DNA of 33,480 bases from CAYUCJ01 sp049282265 (GTDB lineage: Bacteria; Desulfobacterota; DSM-4660; Desulfatiglandales; Desulfatiglandaceae), in contig JBAPTR010000056.1 in the NCBI GenBank assembly GCA_049282265.1, forward strand, positions 1 to 33,480. Direction: 5' to 3'. A program made the translations under genes and the position numbers. Below, one piece after another: positions 7,329 to 15,986 of the stretch. The notes under the pieces are model-generated. The model did not search any database, had not been told where the DNA came from, and was given only the letters and a program-made list of their open reading frames with translations. How positions within the stretch are numbered: position 1 is the first letter of the stretch; every line of letters begins with the position of its first letter.

Positions 7329-7333
7329 CGGCA
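7314..7333. promoter_or_regulatory. Operator-like palindrome over the mla operon -35 element
   Basis: TGCCGT and ACGGCA form a perfect 6-bp inverted repeat separated by 8 bases (20 bp in all), a spacing typical of a dimeric helix-turn-helix regulator. It covers the proposed -35 box of the cNMP-mla operon. No regulator gene is adjacent, so what binds it is unknown. Confidence 0.35.
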
Positions 7334-7543
7334 TTTGAACCACCGGAATCCAGCGTCTAATTTCAGTACTGTTTAAGAAAGCAGAAGACAATTCCACAAA
7401 ACGCAGGACAGATGATTCCTTTATGGTGGATCAAGGTCGCCGCCTTTTGCTTGCATGAATGCCGGGCATGTGATAATTAACCATGTTGCTTGATGATCCC
7501 ACCCTCTGAACTCTGTGGTTATGAGCCTGATGGAGGCCACTGA

Positions 7544-7969
7544 TTGGACGGAGCCCTTGAAAACAGCGTGATCGAAGTCCAAACGTCGGGTGAAACGGAT
7601 GTGATCGATATCACTCAACTTGTGATCATGGAGATTTCCAAGAGCGAAATCCTCAACGGTTCCGTCACGCTCTTCATCCCAGGTTCTACGGCGGCCCTGA
7701 CCACTATCGAATTTGAGAGTGGCGTTATCAATGATCTCAAAAACGCCATAGAAAGGATAGCGCCCCGGGATAACTATTACGAGCATAACGAGAGATGGGG
7801 GGACGGCAACGGTTATGCCCATGTCCGTGCCGCCCTGCTGGGGCCGTCATTGCATATTCCGTTGATTGAAGGTAGAATAGCCCTCGGCACCTGGCAGCAG
7901 ATCGCATTGCTGGATTTCGACAACCGGCCCAGGAAGCGGCGAATCCTATTCCAGGCGGCGGGCCGATAG
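7544..7969 (+). CDS. YjbQ family protein (UPF0047, secondary thiamine-phosphate synthase type)
   Basis: A 141-residue member of the YjbQ/UPF0047 family, small beta-rich trimers. Some members show weak thiamine-phosphate synthase activity, but the physiological role is unsettled. The family signature is visible: FIPGSTAALTTIEFE, then YYEHNERWGDGNGYAHV with conserved His and acidic residues, ALLGPSLHIPLIEGRIALGTWQQI and a terminal RKRRILFQ strand. The start is a TTG at 7544, chosen because a GGAGG lies 7 bases before it (7532-7536); a GTG eight codons later is a poorer alternative without a good ribosome binding site. It faces away from the mla operon and precedes phoH by about 50 bases. Confidence 0.88.
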   Translation: MDGALENSVIEVQTSGETDVIDITQLVIMEISKSEILNGSVTLFIPGSTAALTTIEFESGVINDLKNAIERIAPRDNYYEHNERWGDGNGYAHVRAALLGPSLHIPLIEGRIALGTWQQIALLDFDNRPRKRRILFQAAGR

Positions 7970-8018
7970 GTATGTGACTATCCGATTCGTCCTTACATTA
8001 CAATTTACATAATGAGGT

Positions 8019-9074
8019 ATGCTCTTGAGCAAAACAGCACCACCGGATGATAAAGAGGTACGCAAGAAAATCACCTTCGGGAACCTCGATTTGATTCGCA
8101 GCCTCTGTGGCGAGCAGAACGCCCATCTCCGTGTTCTCGAAAAAAAGGTGGGGCTTACCGTTCACGTGCGGGGTAACGACCTGACGCTCCAGGGGCGAGA
8201 TTGGGAAGTCGATCTGGCCGAAAATGTACTGAGGCAGCTTTATGGCCTCATCAAGGCCAAGAAGCCCATTTACGCCAATGACGTGGATCATGCCATCAGG
8301 ATACTCAGTGGTGACCCTTCAGCTGACCTGTCCGCCATTTTCAGGGATGAGGTCTATATTTCTTCCAAGAAAAAGGTCATCACCCCAAAAACCATCAACC
8401 AGAAGACCTACATTGACTCTATCAGGAAATTTGATATTGTCTTCGGCATCGGCCCTGCCGGAACAGGAAAGACCTATCTTGCCATGGCCATGGCCATCTC
8501 CGCTCTCCTGAACAAGGAGGTCAATCGCGTGGTCTTGGCCAGGCCCGCTGTCGAGGCCGGAGAGCATCTTGGTTTTTTGCCGGGAGACCTCTATGAAAAG
8601 GTGAACCCCTACCTCAGACCGCTTTACGATGCCCTCCACGACATGATGGATTTCAAGAGCGCTTCGCGCCTCATCCAGCAGGGCATCATCGAGGTTGCGC
8701 CTATCGCATTTATGCGGGGGAGGACCCTGAATGATTCATTTGTTATCTTGGATGAGGCCCAGAATTCGACCTCTGAGCAGATGAAGATGTTTCTGACCCG
8801 GCTCGGTTTCAGTTCCAAGGCCGTGATCACGGGAGACATCACGCAGATTGATCTTCCCAACGGGAAGACCTCCGGCCTGATAGAGGCCTCGCAGATTCTC
8901 CAAGGCATCAAGGGAATGCGTTTTGTCCACTTCTCAAGAGAGGATGTCATCCGCCACCCCCTGGTTCAGGCCATCATACAAGCCTACGAAAACATGGAAA
9001 GGGAGAGGAATCCCGTAAACCCCGGGAAGGACCGTCCCGGAACGGGCCCCATCGCGATAACCAATGGCAGGTAA
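8019..9074 (+). CDS. PhoH-like ATPase
   Basis: PhoH family protein (351 aa; YbeZ-like length). An N-terminal KH-like region (about 15-85, LDLIRSLCGEQNAHLRVLEKK) is followed by the P-loop ATPase domain with Walker A GPAGTGKT (145-152), ARPAVEAGEHLGFLPGD, and Walker B VILDEAQN (242-249), then the TGDITQIDLP sensor. These enzymes are linked to RNA and ribosome metabolism, and in many bacteria phoH/ybeZ lies beside ybeY, as here with pgpH between. The start is uncertain: the ATG at 8019 has GAGG only one base away, whereas a TTG at 8025 has a proper 7-base spacing. The end overlaps pgpH by 11 bases. Confidence 0.93.
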   Translation: MLLSKTAPPDDKEVRKKITFGNLDLIRSLCGEQNAHLRVLEKKVGLTVHVRGNDLTLQGRDWEVDLAENVLRQLYGLIKAKKPIYANDVDHAIRILSGDPSADLSAIFRDEVYISSKKKVITPKTINQKTYIDSIRKFDIVFGIGPAGTGKTYLAMAMAISALLNKEVNRVVLARPAVEAGEHLGFLPGDLYEKVNPYLRPLYDALHDMMDFKSASRLIQQGIIEVAPIAFMRGRTLNDSFVILDEAQNSTSEQMKMFLTRLGFSSKAVITGDITQIDLPNGKTSGLIEASQILQGIKGMRFVHFSREDVIRHPLVQAIIQAYENMERERNPVNPGKDRPGTGPIAITNGR

Positions 9075-11514
9075 GAACAAAACCCTATCCATCAGGAGAG
9101 GCCGGACTCAGAAAAAGGGTGAAATTGACCTGCTTCCCCTTTCCAGCAAAGCCTCTTCCGGAAAAATCCGAATCAACCCGGAATACAGGAAGTGGATGAT
9201 TCTCATCGGGTTGAGTATCATCATCTCCCTCCTCCTTTTCCCGAAATTTCTTGTCAGGCCTCACCAATACGTTCTGGGCGATGTGGCTGATCATGACATC
9301 AAGGCCACCAGGGATTTCCTGGTGGAAAATGAGGCTTTGACGGAGGAAAAACGTCAGGAAGCCGTGAAGAAAGTCCTGTCAGTCTACGACTTTGATCCCA
9401 CGGGGAACAGGCTGGCGACGAGGCTCAGAGAGTCCTTTGCCGAAGGCAGGAAATACCTCAGCGAACCCGCCCCCATAACCGCTGAAAATAGCTCCAAAGA
9501 ACCTGCTACGCAAGCGGAAAGCTTCAAGGACCGTTTTTTCGAGATTCTCGAAATCGAACCTGATGGGAGTCTTTTCCAGCTCCTGAGTGATAGCCTTTTC
9601 GCCTCTGAAATAGAAAATTCCGTCATCAAACTGGTGACCCGGATCCTCAATCAAGGCGTCGTGAGCAATCGGGCGATGCTCCTGGATGAGACCGGCAAAG
9701 GGATCCTTCTGCGCTACGTTCATATGGAAAAGGAGGTCCAAGTCACCGACCTCAATCGGTTCTATGACCTGAAGCAGGCCAGGGCATTTCTGGAAAGCCA
9801 GGAGACTTCCTTGAAACGGCTCATTGCGCCCCACTCCCTGGTGGACACCTCCATCAAGCTTGCCTCGGATCTGATCAAACCGAATCTGACCTTTAATAAA
9901 CGTCAAACGGAACTCAGGAAAAGTGAGGCGAGAAAATCCGTAAAGCCCTTTTATTTCAAGGTCAAGAGGGGTGAAATGATCCTCAGGGAAGGCGAAAGAA
10001 TCAATCCCGAGCAACTTCTCAAGCTTGAGGAAGAATACAGCAGATCCGGTTTGAAGGACAGACTGGGCCAGGCTCCTGCCATGGCCGTCGTCATCGCCTT
10101 TCTGCTGGTAACCACCTATATGATGGGATTGATGGCAGGAGGCCCTTCACGGGGAGAAGTCAAAGACATCTTTTTCTGCGCCCTCACCGTGTTCGTCATT
10201 TTTCTGGTCACAATGGCCTCCAGGCTTGTTGCTGAAGAAATCGCCCAGGGATTCGGCTTCATGAAACCCCGGATACTGTTTTTTATCATCCCCGTGGCCA
10301 CAGGCGCCATGTTGATATCAATATTCCAGGGTTTCAGGGTCGCAGTTACCTTTTCTGTTATCCTGGCCTTCCTTGCATCCATGGTCATTGACGGTGGGAT
10401 CGACTTCTTCATGTATTTTCTGATCGGCAATCTCGTGGCCGCCTATGGGGTGAGAGACTGCCGGGAAAGGGGAACACTCATCCGGGCCGGGCTGAATGTG
10501 GGCGCCGTGAATGTCATTCTGGCCCTTGCAGTGGAGACCCTTCATGGTTCATCCTACGGTGTGGAGACAGGCATCGTGTGCGTATCAGCCTTTATCGGCG
10601 GCATACTGGTAGGCATCGTGACCACCGGCATCCTGCCTCTTGTGGAGATGTCTTTCGGTTTTTCAACCGACATCAAGCTGCTCGAACTTGCAAGCCTCGA
10701 TCAACCGCTTCTCAAGGAACTCATGGTCCGGGCGCCCGGGACCTATCACCACAGCGTCATCGTGAGCAACCTGGTTGAAGCAGCTGCCGAGGCCATCGAC
10801 GCCAATCCTCTCCTGGCAAAAGTCGCCGCCTATTACCACGACATTGGGAAAATGAGAAAACCCCTTTACTTCATTGAAAACCAGGGGCAACGTGAGAACA
10901 AGCACGAAAAACTGGCACCTTCCATGAGCGCCCTGATCCTCATCTCTCACGTGAAGGATGGCGTGGAACTGGCCCGTGAACACCGCCTGGGTCGAGAGAT
11001 CATCGACATCATCCATCAGCATCACGGCAAAAGTCTGATCCAGTTTTTCTACCAGAAGGCCAAGGAACAGGCCGAGCGAAAAGAGGCGAAAGTGTCGCAA
11101 GTCAAGGAGGAAGACTTTCGATATCCGGGTCCCAAACCTCAGACCAAGGAAGCTGGGCTGGTGATGCTTGCGGACATCGTGGAAGCGGCGACGAAGACCC
11201 TCTCCGAGCCCACGGTTGCGCGACTCCAGGGAATGGTTCAGCAAATCATAAACAAGGTCTTTTCGGACGGTCAGCTCAATGAATGTGAATTGACACTCAA
11301 AGACCTGAATGAAATCGCCCGGAATTTCAATAAGGCCCTGAGTGGTATCTACCATCACCGTGTGGAATACCCCGGAGCGGTCGGAAAGAACGCCGCGGCA
11401 AAGAACCAGAGCAATGGAAATTCAGATCACACTTCAAACGGAAACAGCCGGGGTACCTCGCCCGGAGATCAGGAAAAGCCTGAAGAAAGTCTTAAGCGAC
11501 TTGGGCTGTCATGA
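9064..11514 (+). CDS. PgpH-type 7TM-HD phosphohydrolase
   Basis: An 816-residue membrane HD-domain protein. Order: cytoplasmic basic tail; TM1 (44-63); a large extracytoplasmic 7TMR-HDED region (about 65-325); a block of roughly seven membrane helices (about 335-555); and a cytoplasmic HD domain with PGTYHHSVIVSNL and H592-D593 in YYHDIGKMRKP, plus HQHHGKS further on. The HD ligand set looks complete. Homologues (PgpH in Listeria) hydrolyse cyclic di-AMP, but no diadenylate cyclase is in this window, so the substrate is inferred. The last 35 residues are an Asn/Ser/Gly-rich tail that shares DNA with the start of ybeY. It sits between phoH and ybeY, a common arrangement. Confidence 0.92.
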   Translation: MAGKNKTLSIRRGRTQKKGEIDLLPLSSKASSGKIRINPEYRKWMILIGLSIIISLLLFPKFLVRPHQYVLGDVADHDIKATRDFLVENEALTEEKRQEAVKKVLSVYDFDPTGNRLATRLRESFAEGRKYLSEPAPITAENSSKEPATQAESFKDRFFEILEIEPDGSLFQLLSDSLFASEIENSVIKLVTRILNQGVVSNRAMLLDETGKGILLRYVHMEKEVQVTDLNRFYDLKQARAFLESQETSLKRLIAPHSLVDTSIKLASDLIKPNLTFNKRQTELRKSEARKSVKPFYFKVKRGEMILREGERINPEQLLKLEEEYSRSGLKDRLGQAPAMAVVIAFLLVTTYMMGLMAGGPSRGEVKDIFFCALTVFVIFLVTMASRLVAEEIAQGFGFMKPRILFFIIPVATGAMLISIFQGFRVAVTFSVILAFLASMVIDGGIDFFMYFLIGNLVAAYGVRDCRERGTLIRAGLNVGAVNVILALAVETLHGSSYGVETGIVCVSAFIGGILVGIVTTGILPLVEMSFGFSTDIKLLELASLDQPLLKELMVRAPGTYHHSVIVSNLVEAAAEAIDANPLLAKVAAYYHDIGKMRKPLYFIENQGQRENKHEKLAPSMSALILISHVKDGVELAREHRLGREIIDIIHQHHGKSLIQFFYQKAKEQAERKEAKVSQVKEEDFRYPGPKPQTKEAGLVMLADIVEAATKTLSEPTVARLQGMVQQIINKVFSDGQLNECELTLKDLNEIARNFNKALSGIYHHRVEYPGAVGKNAAAKNQSNGNSDHTSNGNSRGTSPGDQEKPEESLKRLGLS

Positions 11515-11848
11515 CAAGGAACTCAGTGTTCTCTTCACAGACGACGAACACATGGCCCGATTGAACCGTCAATACCGGAGAAGACCGGGGCCGACCAATG
11601 TCCTGGCGTTTCCCATGGCTGATGAGACTGGAGAGGACATCGGGTCGCCCATGCTGGGTGATGTGGTGATCTCGGTGGACACGGCCCTCAAGGAATCACG
11701 GGACCTGGAAGAACCCATAAAAAAAACAATCAACCGTCTGCTCATTCACGGCATCCTCCATCTTCTCGGTTTTGACCATGAGCGGTCTGAAGCCGAAGCC
11801 CGGAGAATGGGAGAAGAAGAAATCAGGTTAAGGGATCTGGTCGCCTAG
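11414..11848 (+). CDS. ybeY: Endoribonuclease YbeY
   Basis: YbeY (144 aa) is a zinc-dependent endoribonuclease involved in 16S rRNA 3'-end maturation and ribosome quality control. The metal site is intact: H112, H116 and H122 in the motif HGILHLLGFDH. TNVLAFPM and LGDVVISVD are also family features. The start at 11414 is chosen because the protein then begins with a beta-strand typical of the family (MEIQITLQ); the frame is open to 11342. This makes a 101-base overlap with the end of pgpH, longer than usual; the ribosome binding site is weak. Transcription is surely shared with phoH and pgpH. Confidence 0.92.
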   Translation: MEIQITLQTETAGVPRPEIRKSLKKVLSDLGCHDKELSVLFTDDEHMARLNRQYRRRPGPTNVLAFPMADETGEDIGSPMLGDVVISVDTALKESRDLEEPIKKTINRLLIHGILHLLGFDHERSEAEARRMGEEEIRLRDLVA

Positions 11849-11890
11849 TGCACTATGAGAAAGCGTTTGAAAAAGACCCTCAGGTTCTCA
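11848..11890. repeat. Partial second copy of the 121-295 palindrome family
   Basis: Beginning at the last base of the ybeY stop codon, GTGCAC...ATGAGAAAG...TTGAAAAAGA...CTCA (11848-11882) matches the left arm of the element at 121-155, read on its minus strand, at 30 of 35 positions. A small inverted repeat, TGAGAA (11856-11861) and TTCTCA (11885-11890), encloses most of it. The second arm of the long palindrome is not present here, so this is a truncated or solo arm. Confidence 0.65.
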
Positions 11891-11935
11891 TGCTGAAACC
11901 TGTCCATAAGAAACGAATTGATCGAGGAGGAGCGA

Positions 11936-12655
11936 ATGGCACGCTTAGCAGTGAACATTGATCACGTGGCAACCGTCCGCCAGGCCAGGGGAATTGATGA
12001 ACCGGACCCCGTACTGGCGGCGGGACTCGCTGAATTGGCAGGTGCGGAGGGTATCATCTGCCATCTGAGGGAAGACAGGAGGCATATCCAGGACAGGGAC
12101 CTCGGTCTCTTACGGCAAACAGTCAAGACCAGATTGAACATGGAAATGGCCGCTGTCGATGAAATGGTTGACATTGCGCTCAAGACGCACCCCGATCTGG
12201 TCACGCTGGTCCCGGAAAAACGGCAGGAACTCACAACGGAGGGCGGCCTGAACGTTCTATCCAATGTGGATCATTACAAGCGAGCGGTGGATCGCTTGAA
12301 ATCAGAAGGGATTCTGGTCAGTTTTTTTGTGGACCCTGATCCGGCACAAATCAGGGCGGCACGCGACTGCGGCGGTGACATCGTGGAAATCCACACGGGT
12401 CACTATTCCGATGCAAAGACGGAGTCGGAATCATCCGGGCTTTTTGAAAGCATAAGGCTTGCCGTTCAATCGGCTCACGAAAAAGGTCTCCGGATCAGTG
12501 CCGGTCACGGTCTCAATTACGTCAATATCAAACCCTTCAAAGCACTACCCCAAATTGAGGAGTACAGTATCGGACACAGCATTGTGGCCAGGGCCATTCT
12601 GGTGGGGTTTGATAAGGCGGTCCGCGAGATGCTTGAGCTGGTTAAAGGGTTCTGA
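11936..12655 (+). CDS. pdxJ: Pyridoxine 5'-phosphate synthase
   Basis: PdxJ (239 aa) condenses 1-deoxyxylulose 5-phosphate with 3-amino-2-oxopropyl phosphate to give pyridoxine 5'-phosphate in the DXP-dependent vitamin B6 route. The N-terminal VNIDHVATVRQARG, the HLREDRRHI strand, LVTLVPEKR, and the C-terminal ISAGHGLNY and SIGHSIVARA motifs are all present. The start at 11936 has GGAGG five bases upstream; an in-frame TTG 18 bases earlier would place that site inside the gene. Located in the usual pdxJ-acpS-nnr order. Confidence 0.96.
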   Translation: MARLAVNIDHVATVRQARGIDEPDPVLAAGLAELAGAEGIICHLREDRRHIQDRDLGLLRQTVKTRLNMEMAAVDEMVDIALKTHPDLVTLVPEKRQELTTEGGLNVLSNVDHYKRAVDRLKSEGILVSFFVDPDPAQIRAARDCGGDIVEIHTGHYSDAKTESESSGLFESIRLAVQSAHEKGLRISAGHGLNYVNIKPFKALPQIEEYSIGHSIVARAILVGFDKAVREMLELVKGF

Positions 12656-12678
12656 TCGATCGAGGCAATCGAATTTTC

Positions 12679-13080
12679 ATGATATACGGCATAGGGGTGG
12701 ACCTGGTCAAAATCGAGCGGATGGAAAGGATCCTGGGAAAGTGGGGGGATCGTTTTGTGCGACGGGTCTTTTCTCCCTCGGAAATTGGAATCTGCAGCAA
12801 AAGGGCACATCCCCCATCGGCCTTTGCCCTCAGGTTCGCTGCAAAAGAGGCATTCAGCAAGGCCATGGGACTGGGGATGAAAGGGGGAATCGTCTGGCGG
12901 GACATTGAGGTGTTCAATGAACCTGGAGGCAAGCCGGGCCTGAGGCTCTCCGGCGAATCCGCCCGACGGTGCACGGAGAGGCATATCACGGATATCCACC
13001 TCAGTCTTACGGACGAAAAAGAGTACGGCATAGCCATGGTCGTACTGGAGAATAGCAATGAGACTGGTCAAAGCCTCTGA
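12679..13080 (+). CDS. acpS: Holo-[acyl-carrier-protein] synthase
   Basis: AcpS (133 aa) transfers 4'-phosphopantetheine from coenzyme A to the serine of acyl carrier protein. The magnesium ligands are in place: D8 in GIGVDLV and E57 in FAAKEAFSKA; the C-terminal HLSLTDEKEYGIAMVV strand is typical. It starts 23 bases after pdxJ and overlaps the next gene by 23 bases, so it belongs to the same transcript. Confidence 0.95.
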   Translation: MIYGIGVDLVKIERMERILGKWGDRFVRRVFSPSEIGICSKRAHPPSAFALRFAAKEAFSKAMGLGMKGGIVWRDIEVFNEPGGKPGLRLSGESARRCTERHITDIHLSLTDEKEYGIAMVVLENSNETGQSL

Positions 13081-14662
13081 GATGCAGGATATGGACAGGA
13101 AAACGATCCAGGACCTGGGCCTTCCCGGCATGGTCCTCATGGAAAATGCGGGCAGAGGTTCGGCCAGGTTCTTCCTGGAGCAGTTCTCCCCGTCAGTCGG
13201 ACAAAAGGTACTCGTGCTGTGCGGCAGCGGCAACAATGGCGGAGACGGTTATGTGGTCGCGCGCTATCTTCATGAGGCGGGTCTCAAGCCAAGGGTTCTG
13301 GTATTGACATCCCTGGATCGTGTCTCAGGCGACGCCCGCACCAACCTGGAAATCGCCCAGTCCCTGGACATGGAGATCCGCGAAGTTCCCAGCCTTGAAA
13401 AGTGGGGCAGTCAAGTAGCGTTTTTGCGAAACGGCGGCTTGGTCGTAGATGCCATCCTTGGTACCGGTTTGAATACCCCTGTACGCGGCCTTTACGAAAA
13501 GGCCATTGAATGGGTCAATGCGGCCGGGAAACCCGTCATGTCCATAGACATACCCTCCGGGGTCAATGCCGACTCCGGTGAGATCATGGGTGCAGCCGTG
13601 AAGGCGGACCTCACCGTGACATTTGGTTTCCCAAAGCTTGGACACTGCGTCTTTCCGGGGGCGGAACGGGTCGGCCGGCTGGTGAGAATCGACATAGGCA
13701 TCCCTGATGCTATCGTCCAAAGTGTGCCCGGGAGATTCACCCTCACGGAACCTGATGATTTCAAAGCGGGTTTTGGCCATGAGAAAGGTGATACCCACAA
13801 GGGTAGCAGGGGCCACCTCCTGGTCCTCGCGGGATCCAGCGGAAAAACAGGTGCGGCTGCACTCACGGCCCTGGGTGGGCTGCGAGGGGGCGCCGGGCTG
13901 GTGACACTGGGGATCCCGGAATCCCTTAATGCCATCGTCGAAGTCAAGCTGACGGAAGCCATGACCGTTCCCTTGCCCGAAACCGGAACGGGCCATCTCT
14001 CACAAGTGGCTTGGGAAAAAGTTGAGGCGCTGTTCGAAGGAAAAACCGCCCTGGCAATCGGGCCGGGCCTTTCCATGCATCCTGAGACGGTGGAACTGGT
14101 CAGGAAAATCGTTTCTGAATGCCCCTTGCCCATGGTCATCGATGCGGACGGACTGAATGCCATTGGCGGCAGGATGCAAGTCCTGGAACAGGCTGCCCAT
14201 CGAACCGTCTTGACACCCCATCCGGGTGAGATGGCAAGGCTCACCGGCCTTCAAGCAGCGGAAATCCAGCAAAATCGTATCAGGGTCGCAGATGAATTTA
14301 TCGGCACTCACAAGTGCTTCCTCGTCCTCAAAGGGGCAAGGACGCTGGTGGGGACACCCGCCGGTGGATTGTATGTCAATCCCACCGGCAATCCTGTCCT
14401 TGCCGCCGGGGGGACCGGCGATGTGCTGACCGGCCTGATTGCAGGGTTCCTGGCCAGGGGATTTTCCCTGAAAGACGCTGCGATTGCAGGGCCCTATGTC
14501 CATGGACTCGCTGCGGATCTGCTGTCTCAATGCATGGGCGTGTCCGGCGTGCTTGCGGGGGAACTCCTGACGGTCATCCCGGAAATCATTGACACCCTTC
14601 GACATGAAAAATGGCCCTTGGAAAAGCCTCCCCTCCATCGTGACTTCTATCAAACTTTGTGA
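13058..14662 (+). CDS. nnr: Bifunctional NAD(P)H-hydrate repair enzyme (epimerase plus dehydratase)
   Basis: A 534-residue fusion that repairs hydrated NADH and NADPH. The N-terminal domain (about 1-215, YjeF_N) is the NAD(P)HX epimerase with GSGNNGGDGY at 56-65 and VDAILGTGL. The C-terminal domain (about 230-515, carbohydrate-kinase fold) is the ADP/ATP-dependent dehydratase with HKGSRGHLLVLAGS, VIDADGLNA, LTPHPGEMARL and the catalytic loop AAGGTGDVLTGLIAGF near 449-464. The ATG at 13058 lies inside the acpS end and is preceded by GGAGA. Same gene order as in E. coli-type YjeF fusions. Nothing odd in length. Confidence 0.95.
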   Translation: MRLVKASEMQDMDRKTIQDLGLPGMVLMENAGRGSARFFLEQFSPSVGQKVLVLCGSGNNGGDGYVVARYLHEAGLKPRVLVLTSLDRVSGDARTNLEIAQSLDMEIREVPSLEKWGSQVAFLRNGGLVVDAILGTGLNTPVRGLYEKAIEWVNAAGKPVMSIDIPSGVNADSGEIMGAAVKADLTVTFGFPKLGHCVFPGAERVGRLVRIDIGIPDAIVQSVPGRFTLTEPDDFKAGFGHEKGDTHKGSRGHLLVLAGSSGKTGAAALTALGGLRGGAGLVTLGIPESLNAIVEVKLTEAMTVPLPETGTGHLSQVAWEKVEALFEGKTALAIGPGLSMHPETVELVRKIVSECPLPMVIDADGLNAIGGRMQVLEQAAHRTVLTPHPGEMARLTGLQAAEIQQNRIRVADEFIGTHKCFLVLKGARTLVGTPAGGLYVNPTGNPVLAAGGTGDVLTGLIAGFLARGFSLKDAAIAGPYVHGLAADLLSQCMGVSGVLAGELLTVIPEIIDTLRHEKWPLEKPPLHRDFYQTL

Positions 14663-14812
14663 TAATTTATATTCTGGCCTGTTTGCCCGGGGCTACGAAC
14701 ATCGCACGTTGCAGCGGTCCATTGTCCATGTTTGGGAAGTTTTTGCGCTTAGTATCTTATGAATAGAATTGTGTTCAAAAGAGGCGGAAATGTTTTTGTA
14801 GGATCCTAATTT

Positions 14813-15018
14813 AATGTCAAATTTCAAAAGCCAAATGTCAAATCAATGTCAAATATCAAATGACCAAATCGAACGAGAATTGCACTGCTGAGAGTACACC
14901 TTCGATAGTGTCTGCTGCCATAGGTGGGAAAGATATGTTTTGGCATTGAGGCATTTGGATTTCATTTGACATTTGAGCTTTGACATTTATTTATTTCCGG
15001 CTTGTCCGCCTACGGCGG
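14813..15018. repeat. Inverted AATGTCAAA repeats and a GC hairpin in the nnr-CBS gap
   Basis: The 380-base gap 14663-15042 has no gene. It holds the motif AATGTCAAA / CAAATGTCAAAT repeatedly at 14813-14856, and the same motif in inverse orientation at 14964-14987, making imperfect inverted repeats around a spacer of about 110 bases. Just after it, CCGCC-TAC-GGCGG (15006-15018) forms a tight hairpin some 25 bases before the CBS gene start. The pieces look like one small non-coding insertion splitting an otherwise compact operon; the CBS gene may need its own promoter. Confidence 0.6.
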
Positions 15019-15042
15019 GTTTATCCGAGGGAGGAGCCTGTT

Positions 15043-15492
15043 ATGCTCATAGCCAGCGACATCATGACCACGGAGGTCATCACCGTCAGGAAGGAAACAA
15101 CCTTGAAGGAACTGGCCAGATTGTTCTACGAAAACCATATCAACGGGGTGCCCGTCGTCGACGATGATGACCGGCTCATCGGGATTATCTGTGAAAGCGA
15201 CCTCGTCAGAAAAGACAGGAAATTGCATATCCCCACGGTGGTCGCCGTTTTTGATGCGGTTTTCTATCTTGAAAGTTCCAGGAAAATGGAAAAAGAATTT
15301 TCAAGGATCAATTCAACCACCGTTGAGGATCTCTATGTTAAAGAGGTGTTGACCGTGGATGAAAAAACACCTGTTGATGAAATCGCCACCGTCATGACGG
15401 AGAAAAAGGCCTACACACTCCCTGTTATGGATGGAGATCATATCGTTGGAATTATCGGCAAGGGAGACCTCATAAGGACTCTTTTGCATTGA
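15043..15492 (+). CDS. Two-CBS-domain protein
   Basis: A 149-residue protein made of a pair of CBS motifs (Bateman module) at about 1-60 and 85-149, each starting with a VxxIMT/EVLTV-type strand and containing GVPVVDDDDRLIGII and TLPVMDGDHIVGIIGKGDLI. Such modules usually bind adenosine-containing ligands and regulate something else; no effector domain is attached. The start at 15043 is preferred because GAGGAG lies upstream; the open frame further up runs through the GC hairpin. Genes of this type commonly stand between nnr and tsaE in related bacteria. Its target is unknown. Confidence 0.88.
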   Translation: MLIASDIMTTEVITVRKETTLKELARLFYENHINGVPVVDDDDRLIGIICESDLVRKDRKLHIPTVVAVFDAVFYLESSRKMEKEFSRINSTTVEDLYVKEVLTVDEKTPVDEIATVMTEKKAYTLPVMDGDHIVGIIGKGDLIRTLLH

Positions 15493-15983
15493 ACGAAAAA
15501 TGTGTTACATATACGGCCAATTCGGACCAAGAGACCATTCGCCTGGGAAAAATGCTGGGCCTCTGTCTCAAAAGTGGGGATTTTGTAGCCTTGGCCGGCG
15601 AACTGGGGAGTGGCAAGACCTGTTTTACAAAGGGATTGGCCCTCGGTTTGGGGATTTCTCCCTCCACCGTGATTTCAAGCCCTTCCTTTGCCCTCGTGAA
15701 TGAATACCAAGGGCGTATCCCCTTTTTCCATATGGATGCCTATCGCCTGGAAGAACTTTCCGCCTTCCTTTCGGCGGGACTGGAAGAATATTTTTATGAA
15801 AGTGGCGTGGTGGCCATGGAATGGTCCGAGCGCTGGCCTGAAATCCTCCCGGGGGCCAAGGTGTGTGTAAGGATTTCGATTTTGGATGAAACGTCTCGGA
15901 AAATCACCCTTTTCGGGTCTCATCCGCGCGCTGTTGAGATCCTGAGGGGACTGGAAAAGAAATTAGAATTGGATCGAGGTTAA
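15489..15983 (+). CDS. tsaE: tRNA t6A synthesis ATPase TsaE
   Basis: TsaE (164 aa) is the ATPase that works with TsaB and TsaD to make N6-threonylcarbamoyladenosine at position 37 of ANN-decoding tRNAs. Walker A GELGSGKT is at 37-44, followed by SPSFALVNEY, the HMDAYRLE motif and VAMEWSERWPE. The start is a TTG overlapping the TGA of the CBS gene. Another t6A gene, tsaD, lies 1.8 kb downstream; tsaB and tsaC are not in this window. Confidence 0.94.
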   Translation: MNEKCVTYTANSDQETIRLGKMLGLCLKSGDFVALAGELGSGKTCFTKGLALGLGISPSTVISSPSFALVNEYQGRIPFFHMDAYRLEELSAFLSAGLEEYFYESGVVAMEWSERWPEILPGAKVCVRISILDETSRKITLFGSHPRAVEILRGLEKKLELDRG

Positions 15984-15986
15984 GAC

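Noticed and set aside
10663..11358. 231-codon minus-strand open frame opposite the HD domain of pgpH
   Set aside because: Antisense shadow of a conserved catalytic domain.
14743..14769. Promoter TTGCGC / TAGAAT in front of the CBS gene
   Set aside because: The spacing is only 15 bases and the -35 match is poor; not supported well enough to list.
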